NCBI RefSeq assembly: GCF_002813775.1
Contig: NZ_CP020372.1
Coordinates: 310,001-374,000 of the forward strand
Reading direction: 5' to 3'
Length of the DNA: 64,000 nt
From: Candidatus Thiodictyon syntrophicum
GTDB taxonomy: Bacteria; Pseudomonadota; Gammaproteobacteria; Chromatiales; Chromatiaceae
Part shown: piece by piece, positions 16,155 to 25,116 of the stretch
Layout: each line of letters starts with the position of its first letter
Position numbering within the stretch: the first letter of the stretch is position 1
Notes under the pieces: model-generated
What the model was told of the DNA's origin: nothing
Databases searched by the model: none
Seen by the model: the letters and a program-made list of their open reading frames with translations, nothing else
Translations under genes and position numbers: made by a program

Positions 16155-16708
16155 TAAAGATACCCTTCCCGAACATGGCGCTGAACGATGTCGCCCTTGA
16201 TGCAGCGACCGCTCCTAGAATGTTTAATACACGTATCGTACAGAAAGGTGACGAACCGTTTTGGCTTCTAACGAATGTCAAGTCAATCGCCGGGGGTGCT
16301 CCCGGTGGAAAGATTCGGGGATTAGTCCTCCACTGTCATGGGGTTGTGACTAGTGTCGGCGGTCCTTTTTCCGGACTCAGCCTCGGCACCGGCATCGGCA
16401 TTGATGATCTCAGACATTTCACTATCATTCAAGGACTGGTTGAGCGTATCTATATCGACGCCTGCCAAGCCGCGGCGGGAAGCAGCGGCCAACTTTTTTG
16501 CAAGACAATGGCAAGGGCTGCCAAAGCGGTCGTCTACGCGGCGGATACGGACCAGAAAACGAATATCTCAGACTACCAATTTCTTTTTCAAGGCGGCGTA
16601 ATTGACGACTTTGAAGGACAGATCTGGCGGTTCGACAAAGAAGGTAACGCGAGACAGACTTCACCGACCCCTCCAGACGGCTCTGGTCATTCCGATCTCC
16701 TGGACTGA
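16151..16708 (+). CDS. Caspase-like (His/Cys dyad) hypothetical protein
   Basis: The 185-residue protein has GLVLHCHGVVTSVGGPF (His63) and, about 40 residues later, ERIYIDACQAAAGSSGQLF (Cys105), then ARAAKAVVYAADTDQKTN. A beta-strand ending in H-G and a second ending in D-A-C is the arrangement of caspase/C80/clostripain-clan peptidases. Homologues of this type occur as toxin domains and in defence proteins. I take the ATG at 16151 because it overlaps the stop of the DUF4124-like frame; a TTG at 16136 is in frame but weaker. No secretion signal. Function is inferred from the dyad only. Confidence 0.5.
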   Translation: MIKIPFPNMALNDVALDAATAPRMFNTRIVQKGDEPFWLLTNVKSIAGGAPGGKIRGLVLHCHGVVTSVGGPFSGLSLGTGIGIDDLRHFTIIQGLVERIYIDACQAAAGSSGQLFCKTMARAAKAVVYAADTDQKTNISDYQFLFQGGVIDDFEGQIWRFDKEGNARQTSPTPPDGSGHSDLLD

Positions 16709-16864
16709 ACATCCGGAGCAGGCTACCGTGATCATCGGCGCGAATCCGAGTACCACCGAGGAACCGGATGCGGAAAGGCATCCTATCCGGGACCGTGCCG
16801 GGGACCCTGGGTAACCACGCTCCCCCGGCGCCGGGATAACCATATCACAAACGAGGCGAAAGAA

Positions 16865-17323
16865 ATGTTCAAGAGACTCTCACTGATTGCTTTGGCGGCA
16901 TCTTTGCTTGCTGGATGCGCCTCTGTACCGATGGAATCCACAGAGGTTTCGGCAAGGGTTAAAGCCTTTAAGCCGCCGTCTGAAGGCAATGCCGGACTGT
17001 ACCTCTACAGGGGGTCGGGGGTGGGAACCGCGCTCAAGAAAGACATTTGGGTCGACGACAAATGCATCGGCGAATCTGCGCCGAATGTTTTCTTTTACGA
17101 AGAAGTGAAAGGCGGCCGGGCGCACAAGATTTCAACCGAGTCCGAGTTTTCGCCGAACGATCTTCTCGTGAGAACCGAGAACGGAAAGGATTACTTCATC
17201 AGGCAGTACATCAAAATGGGAGTCTTCGTTGGCGGCGCCAATCTGGAGCTGGTAAACAACGAGGAGGGGAAAAGAGATGTGTCCGACCTGGAACTGGCAA
17301 GGAAAGGAACCTGCAGCAGGTAG
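16865..17323 (+). CDS. DUF2846-type lipoprotein
   Basis: The 152-residue protein has a clear lipoprotein signal (MFKRLSLIALAASLLAGCAS, Cys18). The mature part contains GNAGLYLYRGSGVGTALKKD, IWVDDKCIGESAPNVFFYEE and a beta-rich C-terminus, the pattern of DUF2846 (phage/secretion-island lipoproteins whose function is unknown). ACGAGG lies upstream of the ATG at 16865. Its 3' end overlaps the RDD gene by 47 nt, so they form one unit. Confidence 0.75.
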   Translation: MFKRLSLIALAASLLAGCASVPMESTEVSARVKAFKPPSEGNAGLYLYRGSGVGTALKKDIWVDDKCIGESAPNVFFYEEVKGGRAHKISTESEFSPNDLLVRTENGKDYFIRQYIKMGVFVGGANLELVNNEEGKRDVSDLELARKGTCSR

Positions 17324-18035
17324 CCGAAGAATAGGCTATCCAAGAATCTCAAGGCGTCTTCAAGCCCTGCTGATTGACGGATTGATCGTGCCTATCTCGG
17401 CGATCGGAGCATTGGTCCTGGCGCCGCAGCTTGGGTTGCAGGGCGGTTACGCGGCAGGCACGGCGGCTCTGGCGGTGTTTATGCTGGAGCCCTTTCTGAT
17501 CTCTGTCACCGGGGGTACTCTGGCACATCACCTGTTAGGTCTTCGCGTGGTGAACAGGCGCAGCGGTGGCAATATCACAATTTTTGCGGCCGGGGTGCGG
17601 TTTCTCGCGAAAACGCTATTGGGGTTGTTTTCTCTTGCCTCCATCCTGCTGACCAAGCAGCATCAAGCGATCCATGATGTGCTGGTCGGGTCGCTTGTGG
17701 TGCTGAAACATCCGGAGCAACTGCCGGCATATGAAGTGCTCGGAGAAAGACGGGTAGAGCAGCAGGAGCATGGGTATCTCTACCCCTCGCGAGCACGGCG
17801 GATTCTGATGATCATCATTTCTAACGTTCTGGGTCTTCTCGCTATTGCCCTCGTCTCGGCTTCTTTGATCTCAGAGCGCTGCAGCGTGTCTGGTCGCTGC
17901 TCCAGTGCTGAGGATGCGCTGAATGCCGTGCTGTCCGTGCTCTGGATCGCCGGCGTGGTGGCGTCGATCGTTCTTGGCTGGCAAGGGCGCCTGATCGGGT
18001 CCCGGCGGCGCGTGAACCCGGAAAAGGCCGCTTAG
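17277..18035 (+). CDS. RDD-family membrane protein
   Basis: The 252-residue protein shows the RDD pattern: RISRRLQALLIDGLIV (Arg and Asp in the first membrane segment), GGTLAHHLLGLRVVNRRSGG, and LLTKQHQAIHDVLVGSLVVL. Five or so hydrophobic segments are visible, two of them after residue 175. RDD proteins are inner-membrane proteins, some linked to ion transport; the substrate is unknown. GAGGAGGGG about 7 nt before the ATG at 17277 supports that start despite the overlap with the lipoprotein gene. Confidence 0.8.
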   Translation: MCPTWNWQGKEPAAGSRRIGYPRISRRLQALLIDGLIVPISAIGALVLAPQLGLQGGYAAGTAALAVFMLEPFLISVTGGTLAHHLLGLRVVNRRSGGNITIFAAGVRFLAKTLLGLFSLASILLTKQHQAIHDVLVGSLVVLKHPEQLPAYEVLGERRVEQQEHGYLYPSRARRILMIIISNVLGLLAIALVSASLISERCSVSGRCSSAEDALNAVLSVLWIAGVVASIVLGWQGRLIGSRRRVNPEKAA

Positions 18036-18053
18036 CCGCAAATGCGCGCAGGC

Positions 18054-18242
18054 TCAGACCGCGAGGTCCGACACCAACGTGCCGACCGCGGCGATGATGG
18101 CATCCTTGACCTGACTGGTTGCCGCGCTGTCGGATAAGTAGGCGGCCACCGCCAGCGGCGCTCGGCGGGGTGGCCATACCACCCCAATGTCATTGGCGTT
18201 GGTGTTATTGGTCCCGGTCTTGTCGCCGATCTTCCAGTCCTC
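18054..18242 (-). pseudogene. Class A beta-lactamase, C-terminal relic
   Basis: On the minus strand a frame reads EDWKIGDKTGTNNTNANDIG, VVWPPRRAPLAVAAYLSDSA, and ends TLVSDLAV before a TGA. D-K-T-G-T is the conserved Lys234-Thr-Gly box of class A serine beta-lactamases, followed by the usual N-D-I/V-x-V-x-W-P-P and V-A-A-Y-L strands. The catalytic Ser-x-x-Lys, SDN and Glu166 parts are absent; upstream sequence (toward 18331) shows no trace of them. It is a deletion remnant about 60 codons long. Confidence 0.75.
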
Positions 18243-18331
18243 TTTTGTTCACGGATAGCTCCTGGGAGACGAAAGGTCGGATGCACGATCGGGCGGCGTC
18301 GGGGCCAATGCACAAGCCTTGGACCGCGGGT

Positions 18332-19684
18332 TTAGCGGCTGCCTGGCCGTTGGGCCAGGACCAGCCAGCCGGCGACCGGCTCCCCGGCATCCAAGCGCAA
18401 GACCACCGGCTCCAATCGCAGTCCGGCAAGGTCCGCTGACCCCAATAGCGCCTCCAGATAGGCGCGGGAATGGGCATAGCGGCCATGGTGCTGCAAGCGA
18501 TAGTCCGCCGCCTCGCCCGCACCAAGCGCCTCCACCGTGAAGCACAGCCAGCCGCCCGGGCGCAACGCGGCGGCCGCCGCCGCCATGGCCTGATCCAGGG
18601 CACCGAAGTAGACCAAGGTGTCCGCGGAGACGATAAGATCATAGTCCCCGGGGTGTTGGTGCATATAGGCACAGAGTTCCGCCTGATGCAGGGCGTCGTA
18701 GACCCGGCGCCCGCGCGCCTTGCCCAACATCCCTTGGGAGAGGTCGACCCCGGTCAGGGTCCGGGCGAAGGGTTTTAGCAGCGCCGCGCACAGGCCGGTC
18801 CCGCAGCCGGCGTCCAACACGTCGAGGTCGGCCGCGGGCTCGCCCACGCAGGCCGCGACGGCCTCGCCGACCAGGGTGGGTGCGCGGTATTCCAGGAGCG
18901 CCAGGCGGGAATCGAAGCTCTTGGAAAAATGGTCGAAGATGCACTGCACATAGGCGTCGGAGGCCCGCGCCGGAACGCCCTCCCCGGTGCAGGCCGCCAG
19001 ATGGTGCAGGGCCTTGGGGTTGTCGGGCTCTTCGGCCAACCACTCCCGATAGATCTGTGCGGCCTGCTCGGGGTGTCCCAACCGACAGTGGGCGTTGCCC
19101 AGCATCTCGCGGGTAAAGGCATTGCTCGGTTCGCGCACCAAGGCCTCGCACGCCTGGGTGACGGCCTCCTCGATCCGCCCCTGCCGGAAATAGAGACCGG
19201 CCAGGGTATTCCTGGCCTCGCTGAAGTCCGGGGCCAGCTCGATGGCGCGCAGCAGGCGGCGTTCCGCCTCGGGGTAGCGGCGCAGTGCCTTGCAGAGCAC
19301 AGCGTAGTTGTGGAGCGCATCCGGGCGATCGGGGTCGAGCGCGAGGGCCTGGCGATATTGCCGTTCCGCGTCCTCGAAACGCTCGTTGTCGAGGAGTAGA
19401 TTGCCGTAATTGCTGCAAAACCCGGCATGATCGGGCACCAGTTCGACCGAGCGGGCAAGCAGCCGCAGGGCCTCCTCGTCGCGGCCCTGGTCGTGCGCCA
19501 GCACGCCCATAAAGTGCAGCGCGTCCGGGTGATCCGGCGCCAGGGCGAGCACGCGCCGATAGATCTCCTGGGCGTCCGCGTGATGGCCGGCGCGGTGCAG
19601 TTGCGTCGCGACCTGCAGTGCATCCTCAATGGCCAGGGGCTGGCGCAGATCGATCTCGCGGGGGGTTTCAGGGGGCAAAGTCAT
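18332..19684 (-). CDS. TPR-repeat protein with C-terminal SAM-dependent methyltransferase
   Basis: The 450-residue protein has about six tetratricopeptide repeats (residues 15-235; units such as HADAQEIYRRVLALAPDHPD and FEDAERQYRQALALDPDRPD), then a class I methyltransferase (about 255-450). Motif I is VLDAGCGTGLCAALL, followed by LTGVDLSQGML and YDLIVSADTLVYFG. This is the family described as predicted methyltransferases containing TPR repeats; the substrate is unknown. It is downstream of another methyltransferase and a PAAR gene on the same strand, which suggests a T6SS-linked role. Alternatively it could modify a surface or envelope component. Confidence 0.8.
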   Translation of the reverse strand: MTLPPETPREIDLRQPLAIEDALQVATQLHRAGHHADAQEIYRRVLALAPDHPDALHFMGVLAHDQGRDEEALRLLARSVELVPDHAGFCSNYGNLLLDNERFEDAERQYRQALALDPDRPDALHNYAVLCKALRRYPEAERRLLRAIELAPDFSEARNTLAGLYFRQGRIEEAVTQACEALVREPSNAFTREMLGNAHCRLGHPEQAAQIYREWLAEEPDNPKALHHLAACTGEGVPARASDAYVQCIFDHFSKSFDSRLALLEYRAPTLVGEAVAACVGEPAADLDVLDAGCGTGLCAALLKPFARTLTGVDLSQGMLGKARGRRVYDALHQAELCAYMHQHPGDYDLIVSADTLVYFGALDQAMAAAAAALRPGGWLCFTVEALGAGEAADYRLQHHGRYAHSRAYLEALLGSADLAGLRLEPVVLRLDAGEPVAGWLVLAQRPGSR

Positions 19685-19726
19685 AGTGAATCAAGAGGCT
19701 CCGATGCGATTCAGAAATTGATCGGA

Positions 19727-20860
19727 TCAACACGCGCGCTCACTGGCGGCCGGCCCCCCGCCCTGGGGCGCCGGGTCGTGCGCGCCCGAGGCCCGCAGGG
19801 CGACCAGATGGCTGCGATAGTGGACACGGCTGCGCGCGTGCAGCCGCACCTGCCAGGGGACTGACTCGCACTCGCCCACCAGTGACAGCCCGGGCACCGC
19901 CAGCGGGTGTGCGCCGGGGGTCAGCAGGGTGCGCAGGAAGGGCTCGGGGTCGCCGCGGGTCGGCCCGCGCTGGGAGTGACCGCCGATCCAGCACTCCAGC
20001 GGGGTCGCGGCCGGGGACCAATCGTAGGGGGTGGAAAGGATCAGGTCGCCGCCCGGCGTCAGGACCCGGGACAGGCCCTGGAGCAGGTCGCGCGGCGAGG
20101 CGACGCAGTCGAGCACATTCAGGGCGGCCGCCAGCCCGAAGCGGTGCGGCTCGAAGGGCAGGGCCAGGGCGTCGCAGGCCCAGAAGTCGACCGCCGCGGC
20201 GCCGGGCAGGTCGACCGGGAAGTCGCGCCGGTCGTAGATGATGCCGATCCGGCGCCGGGGATAGCGCACCGCGCCGTGGCGCAGCACCCGCTGGGCGAGT
20301 CGCAGCATGGCGACGTTGAGATCCACCCCGAGCACGGGTCCGCCGGTCGCCGCGGCCAGGGCGAAGCTGGTACGCCCGACCGCGCAACCCAGATCCAGGA
20401 CCGGTCCCGCGGGCGGCGCGGGCAGCAGCGCGAGCCCCTGCGCCAGACAGTCCAGGATCGAACCGCCGGGGACCCCGTCCGGTTGCTCCAGCGGGTCCAG
20501 GTCCGCGTAGTGGCCCCAGGCGTAGCTGCTCAACTGCGCCCGGGTGGCGTCGAAGGCACTCCCCGGGCCGCAACAGTCGCCGAGCAGGCCCTCGACGGTC
20601 GCGCTGAGATCCTCGCGCATGGACACCTGAAACAGGTGGTCGCTGAGAAAGCGGCGCAGGTCCGGGACCAGGAAGGGGATCGCGTCGATGATCGGGTATT
20701 CGAGGAAACAGTTCGGATCGGCGCAGTGCAGCACGCCTTCGATGATGTGCCCGGCCTCCTCGTGCAGCACCTGCCCGATCACGAGCGGCGCGAGGGCGCC
20801 CCGTGCGGTCAGGCAATAGGGGCACACCGGCCGGAACAGTTCAAAGTGGCCGCGGCGCAT
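19727..20860 (-). CDS. SAM-dependent methyltransferase with N-terminal Zn-ribbon-like cysteines
   Basis: The 377-residue product starts MRRGHFELFRPVCPYCL, and with the later CADPNC supplies four cysteines (Cys-x2-Cys and Cys-x4-Cys), as in Trm112/UbiE-type Zn-binding N-termini. The methyltransferase part has motif I PVLDLGCAVGRTSFAL, VLGVDLNVAMLRLAQR, DFWACDALALPF and VLTPGGDLILSTPYDW. The ATG at 20860 is chosen because it begins the cysteine-rich domain; the same frame extends upstream through the PAAR gene in a nonsense reading. It lies 50 nt after the PAAR stop and 42 nt before the TPR-methyltransferase start. Confidence 0.75.
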   Translation of the reverse strand: MRRGHFELFRPVCPYCLTARGALAPLVIGQVLHEEAGHIIEGVLHCADPNCFLEYPIIDAIPFLVPDLRRFLSDHLFQVSMREDLSATVEGLLGDCCGPGSAFDATRAQLSSYAWGHYADLDPLEQPDGVPGGSILDCLAQGLALLPAPPAGPVLDLGCAVGRTSFALAAATGGPVLGVDLNVAMLRLAQRVLRHGAVRYPRRRIGIIYDRRDFPVDLPGAAAVDFWACDALALPFEPHRFGLAAALNVLDCVASPRDLLQGLSRVLTPGGDLILSTPYDWSPAATPLECWIGGHSQRGPTRGDPEPFLRTLLTPGAHPLAVPGLSLVGECESVPWQVRLHARSRVHYRSHLVALRASGAHDPAPQGGGPAASERAC

Positions 20861-20910
20861 CGGCGGCGCGCTAACGCGTCCCGGGGCCGGGCGGCGGGCC
20901 GACGACCGGC

Positions 20911-21294
20911 TCAGCCACCGATATTCACCTTGGTGCAGCAGGGCGGCAGCACCTTGCCGGTGGGGCTGGGGATGGGGGCGACACAGGTGGAGTGGGCCGT
21001 GGGATCGTTGACCCGCGCCGCGGGCAGGAACCCGATCGTCACCGTGGTCGACCCCCTCGCGATCACCCCAGGACCTGCCGGCACGCAGGACGGGAGTATG
21101 CAGGGGAGCGACTGGTCGGAGACCCGGGCGGCCGGCATGAAACCGATCATGACCTGAGGGCACCCGGTGACGATGGCCAGGGGCAGTGCCGGATGCGGCA
21201 TCGGCGTGGGCGTGGGCCCCGGCGGATGGATCGGGGCATGGCAATGGGGGACATCCTGTCTGATCAGGTCGCCGAGGCGAGCGGCAAAGGGCAT
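20911..21294 (-). CDS. PAAR-domain protein (T6SS spike tip)
   Basis: The 127-residue protein has the PAAR layout: GDLIRQDVPHCHAPIHPPGP near the start, then TGCPQVMIGFMPAARVSDQS and a second TTVTIGFLPAARVNDPTAHS, with Pro/Gly-rich turns and conserved His/Cys for zinc (SPTGKVLPPCCTKVNIGG at the end). PAAR proteins cap the VgrG trimer and carry effectors. GGAGG lies 6 nt before the ATG at 21294. It is divergent from the VgrG gene 640 bp away and leads an apparent operon with two methyltransferases. Confidence 0.88.
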   Translation of the reverse strand: MPFAARLGDLIRQDVPHCHAPIHPPGPTPTPMPHPALPLAIVTGCPQVMIGFMPAARVSDQSLPCILPSCVPAGPGVIARGSTTVTIGFLPAARVNDPTAHSTCVAPIPSPTGKVLPPCCTKVNIGG

Positions 21295-21350
21295 GTGAAC
21301 CTCCGCGCTGAGTGACGGTGCAGAAACAGTGATCCCAGAAAAAGCATTTT

Positions 21351-21490
21351 AGCCGCAAATGAACGCAAATTGACGCAAATGATCAGAGACTTGGCCTTTA
21401 CTGCATGTTCACCGTACGGGTGACGCCTGCGACGATGCTAACCAGCAGATTTATTTGCGCTTATCGGCATTCATTTGCGGCCAAATACTC
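21351..21490. repeat. CGCAAAT-family inverted repeat, copy 1
   Basis: AGCCGCAAATGAACGCAAAT opens the unit and TCATTTGCGGCCAAATACTC closes it, so its ends are inverted. An almost identical copy in opposite orientation is at 36276-36412 and a diverged one at 29931-30141. Together with the family at 21681-21783 it fills most of the 640-base gap between the PAAR and VgrG genes, which otherwise holds no gene. Confidence 0.85.
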
Positions 21491-21680
21491 TCTTGGGAAA
21501 ATCCTCGGCCTGGGAGGGGCGGGCCCGGCCCCGCCGCTGGCTCCCACGCTCCTGCGCTCTTCGTTATACACAAGTGTCACCGGCTCAACGTAAGTCTATG
21601 ATTTTATGATGTGACGGCACTTTTTGGTACGCGTGACGAAGCTCGTAAAAACAGATACTTACGGACTTCTGTATAAGGTG

Positions 21681-21783
21681 GAGCGCTCCTGCGTGGGAGC
21701 AAGAGCGGGCGCTCCGCGTCCAGTAACCAGACAGGACGCGGAGCGCCCGCACTGCATTCCCACGCCGGAGCGTGGGAACGAGA
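21681..21783. repeat. GCGGGCGCTCCGCGTC repeat family, copy 1
   Basis: A compound palindrome: CTCCTGCGTGGGAGC, then GCGGGCGCTCCGCGTCC with its inverse GGACGCGGAGCGCCCGC, and finally TTCCCACGCCGGAGCGTGGGA. Related units are at 59859-59972 and, truncated, at 62938-62992. Confidence 0.85.
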
Positions 21784-21933
21784 GGCCCGCGCCGGGCTTA
21801 AACTTAATGGCATTGTCCTCGGTCTGGGGGGCGGGCCCGACCCGCCCCCTCCCCCGCCGATGCCGCGGCGGGTAGGCCGCCGGGCCGAAATCTTCTAGAC
21901 TGTAGCACCGATTCAGTGGACCGAGGGACCCGC

Positions 21934-24273
21934 GTGCCAACTCAAACCGCTCGCCAAGTCGCCGTCAACTCGCCCCTGGGCGAGGATGTGCTCCTGTTCC
22001 GGCGCCTGCTCGCCCACGAGGAGCTGGGCCGTCTGTTCGAGTTTCGGCTCGAGTTGCTGAGCGAACAGCACACGCTCAAGTTCGACGATCTGCTCGGCAA
22101 GAACATGACGGTACGCCTGTCCCTGGCCGACGCCGGCACCCGTTATTTCAATGGCTACGTCAGCCACCTGAACTACCAGGGCAGCAGCGGGCGCTACGCG
22201 CTCTATACGGTAGTCTTGAAGCCCTGGCTGTGGTTCCTGACGCGCACCGCCGATTGCCGGATCTTCCAGGACCAGAGCGTCCCCGAGATCGTCAAACAGG
22301 TGTTCAGGGATGCCGGTTTCAGCGGCGCCTTCCAGGACTCGCTCAGCGGCAGTTACCGCCCCCGCGAGTATTGTGTCCAGTATCGCGAGACGGCCTTCGA
22401 CTTCGTCAGCCGGCTGCTGGAGCAGGAGGGCATTTACTATTATTTTACCCATGAGAACGGCAAGCATAACCTGGTGCTCGCGGACGCCTACAGCTCACAC
22501 GGCCCTGTTCCCGGCGATGCCACGGTCACCTATCTGCCCCCCGATCGCCGCCGCGAGCAGTTACAGGAGACCATTTCCGACTTCACTATCGGCCGCCAGG
22601 TGCAAAGCGGGGGCTACTCGCTCAGAGACTTCGACTTCAAGGTGCCGCAAAAGGACCTCAACAGCGTCACCAAACAGCCTTGGCCACATGATGGCGGCGA
22701 CCTGGAGGTCTTCGATTATCCGGGGAACTACACCGATCGCGACGACGGTGACCATTATTCGCGTATCGGCATGGAGGTCTTGGGCGCCCGCCAGGAGCAA
22801 GTCAGCGGGAGCGGCAACGTGCGCACCCTGGCCGCCGGTTCGCTCTTTACGCTCACCGGGTTTGCGCGTGCCGATCAGAATCGGGAATACCTGCTGAGCG
22901 CGACCGACTACTGCATCGCGAGCGACGACTACGAGACGACGGCGGCGGCCACGACCAGCCTCGACGTCAAGGTCGACTTCACGGCCATCGCCGCCACGGT
23001 CCCCTACCGCAGCGAGCGGGTGACCCCCAAGCCAATCGTGCACGGCCCCCAGACCGCCATCGTGGCGGGCAAGGCGGGCGAGGAGATCTGGGTCGACCAG
23101 CACGGGCGCATCAAGGTCCTGTTCCACTGGGACCGCTATTCCAAGGCGGATGAGACCAGCTCCTGTTGGGTGCGTGTGGCCCAGGTGTGGGCGGGTAAGC
23201 GCTGGGGCGCTCAGGCACTGCCACGCATCGGCCAGGAGGTCATCGTCGATTTCCTCGAGGGCGATCCGGACCGGCCCATCGTGACCGGGCGCGTCTACAA
23301 CGGCGACTGTATGCCCGGCTATGAGTTGCCCGCCAACGCCACCCTGACCGGCATCAAGTCCTGCTCAAGCAAGGGCGGCGGCGGCTTCAATGAACTGCGC
23401 TTCGAGGACCGGCTGGGTGAGGAGCAGGTCTTCATCCACGCGCAAAAGAACTTCGACCTGCGCGTGAAACACGATCGCTTCGAGTGGATCGGCAACGACC
23501 GCCACCTGATCGTCACGCGCGACAAGCTGGAGGAGGTGAAGAACAAGCGCCATGAAAAGGTAGGGACCGACCATCTCGAAGAGATCGGCGGCGACCGTCA
23601 CCTCAGGGTCAAGGGCAAGGAGGCGATCGCGGTCAGCGCCGGCCGCACGGTCAAGGTCAGCGGCGACATGGTGCACGAATTCAAGGCCAATCACTCGGAG
23701 AAGACCGGCGCCCAATACTTCCTGAAGGCGCTCGGCGTGGTCATCGAGTCCTCGTCCGGGATCACCCTCAAGTGCGGCGGCAACGCGGTCGTCATCGACC
23801 CGTCCGGCGTGACCATCAAGGGTTCACTGATCGTCATCGACGGTGCCCTGATCAACATCGCCTCCGGCCCCGGTTCACCACCCAGCCCCGGCACGCCCGG
23901 CACGCCGGTGTCCCCGCTCGCGCCGAACGCGGCGGCGGAGGCGGACCAGGCCGACCCGGGTGAGGTGTCCAGGATCAAGGCCGAGCAACGACAGCGCAAG
24001 ACCGGCAAGTACGGCAGCGTCCAGGTCAAGCCCTACCGGGCGCCGGAGCCGGGAGAGGGCGGGGGGGACAACACCCAGTGGATCGACATCGAACTGGTCG
24101 ACGAGGCCGGCAGGCCGGTGCCCGGGGAGCCCTATGAGATCACCTTGCCCGACGGCACTCTGGCGAGCGGCACCCTGGACGAACGGGGGAAGGCGCGGGT
24201 CGCGACCGTCGCGTCCGGACCCTGCCAGGTCTCTTTCCCCGCGATCGATCAGGGCGCGTGGGAGGACTCCTGA
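21934..24273 (+). CDS. vgrG: VgrG (TssI), T6SS spike protein with C-terminal extension
   Basis: The 779-residue protein matches the gp27-gp5-like VgrG layout. It opens with VNSPLGEDVLLFRRLLAHEE and ELGRLFEFRLELLS, has the middle YCVQYRETAFDFVSRLLEQE and GIYYYF typical of the gp27/gp44 part, and the gp5 OB-fold region with VDQHGRIKVLFHWDR and GQEVIVDFLEGDPDRPI. A beta-helix of short repeats follows (about 500-640), then a Pro-rich linker and a 100-residue extension (WIDIELVDEAGRPVPGEPYE) that looks like a carboxypeptidase-regulatory/transthyretin-like domain, probably for cargo docking. GTG at 21934 has GAGGGA 5 nt upstream; GTG at 21916 is in frame but lacks a ribosome site. Confidence 0.94.
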   Translation: MPTQTARQVAVNSPLGEDVLLFRRLLAHEELGRLFEFRLELLSEQHTLKFDDLLGKNMTVRLSLADAGTRYFNGYVSHLNYQGSSGRYALYTVVLKPWLWFLTRTADCRIFQDQSVPEIVKQVFRDAGFSGAFQDSLSGSYRPREYCVQYRETAFDFVSRLLEQEGIYYYFTHENGKHNLVLADAYSSHGPVPGDATVTYLPPDRRREQLQETISDFTIGRQVQSGGYSLRDFDFKVPQKDLNSVTKQPWPHDGGDLEVFDYPGNYTDRDDGDHYSRIGMEVLGARQEQVSGSGNVRTLAAGSLFTLTGFARADQNREYLLSATDYCIASDDYETTAAATTSLDVKVDFTAIAATVPYRSERVTPKPIVHGPQTAIVAGKAGEEIWVDQHGRIKVLFHWDRYSKADETSSCWVRVAQVWAGKRWGAQALPRIGQEVIVDFLEGDPDRPIVTGRVYNGDCMPGYELPANATLTGIKSCSSKGGGGFNELRFEDRLGEEQVFIHAQKNFDLRVKHDRFEWIGNDRHLIVTRDKLEEVKNKRHEKVGTDHLEEIGGDRHLRVKGKEAIAVSAGRTVKVSGDMVHEFKANHSEKTGAQYFLKALGVVIESSSGITLKCGGNAVVIDPSGVTIKGSLIVIDGALINIASGPGSPPSPGTPGTPVSPLAPNAAAEADQADPGEVSRIKAEQRQRKTGKYGSVQVKPYRAPEPGEGGGDNTQWIDIELVDEAGRPVPGEPYEITLPDGTLASGTLDERGKARVATVASGPCQVSFPAIDQGAWEDS

Positions 24274-24454
24274 GGAGGCGCCGGTGGGGCGCGGCGGGCA
24301 GCGCTTCGCTCGTCAACCCTCCTGACAGAAGTCGATCCTGGCGCCGACCGCGGGCCGTCCGCGGGTCTATAATCCCGGCGCAACGACCTTACCCGGCCGG
24401 TCGGCCCGCGAGGCGGCCGGGTCGATCCAGTCACGACGATGTGGACCTACCGGT

Positions 24455-25099
24455 ATGCTGATCCATCGAGTCAGTCAGGGCGAATGCGTGAGCAGCATCG
24501 CGAAGCAATATGGCTTGCGCGACTGGCAAGCGATTTACCATGATCCCGCCAACCAGGCGTTGCGGGCCAGGCGGCCCAATCCGAACCTGCTCTATCCCGG
24601 CGATATCGTCAGGATCCCGGACAAGACCGCGAAGCTGACCGACCAGCCGGTCGGCCAGCCGTTCACCTTCAAGGTCAAGGGTCGGCGCATCCACCTGCGC
24701 CTCTTAGTCGAGGAGTTCGACGGTACCGCGGTGGCGGGCCGGGCCTATCACCTCGAGGTGGGGACTGAGGTCTTCGCTGGCCGCACCGGGGGCGATGGCC
24801 TCGTCGAGCACGAGATTGCGGTCGATGCCGATGCGGGGGAACTGACGGTATGGCTCGACGACGAGCAGCAGAACGCGCTCTATTGGCCGCTGCGGATCGG
24901 ATTTCTGGACCCGCACGACGAGCCCCCGGGGGCCCAGGAGCGGCTCAACAACCTGGGTCTCGACAACCTCGCCGACGGCGCGACCGATGAACGCTCCCAG
25001 GCCGCGATCAAGGCCTTCCAGAGGCAGCACGGGCTTGCCGAGAGCGGCGACCTCGACGCTGCGACCAAGGACAGGGCCAGGGTCGTCTACGGTTTTTAA
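24455..25099 (+). CDS. LysM-like plus peptidoglycan-binding domain protein
   Basis: The 214-residue protein has an N-terminal LysM-like segment (VSQGECVSSIAKQYGL to LLYPGDIVRIPD, residues 5-50), a middle beta-rich domain resembling the VgrG extension (LLVEEFDGTAVAGRAYHLEV, then GDGLVEHEI), and a C-terminal PG_binding_1 unit (AQERLNNLGLDNLADGATDE, then QAAIKAFQRQHGL). It directly follows vgrG, so it is probably a T6SS spike accessory or cargo module that binds the cell wall. No catalytic motif is visible. Start ATG at 24455. Confidence 0.75.
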   Translation: MLIHRVSQGECVSSIAKQYGLRDWQAIYHDPANQALRARRPNPNLLYPGDIVRIPDKTAKLTDQPVGQPFTFKVKGRRIHLRLLVEEFDGTAVAGRAYHLEVGTEVFAGRTGGDGLVEHEIAVDADAGELTVWLDDEQQNALYWPLRIGFLDPHDEPPGAQERLNNLGLDNLADGATDERSQAAIKAFQRQHGLAESGDLDAATKDRARVVYGF

Positions 25100-25116
25100 C
25101 GGATACGGGGTGATCC

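Noticed and set aside
24368-24373. TATAAT upstream of the LysM gene as a promoter -10 box.
   Set aside because: No convincing -35 element lies 15-19 bp upstream in the GC-rich sequence, and the gene is probably transcribed with vgrG.
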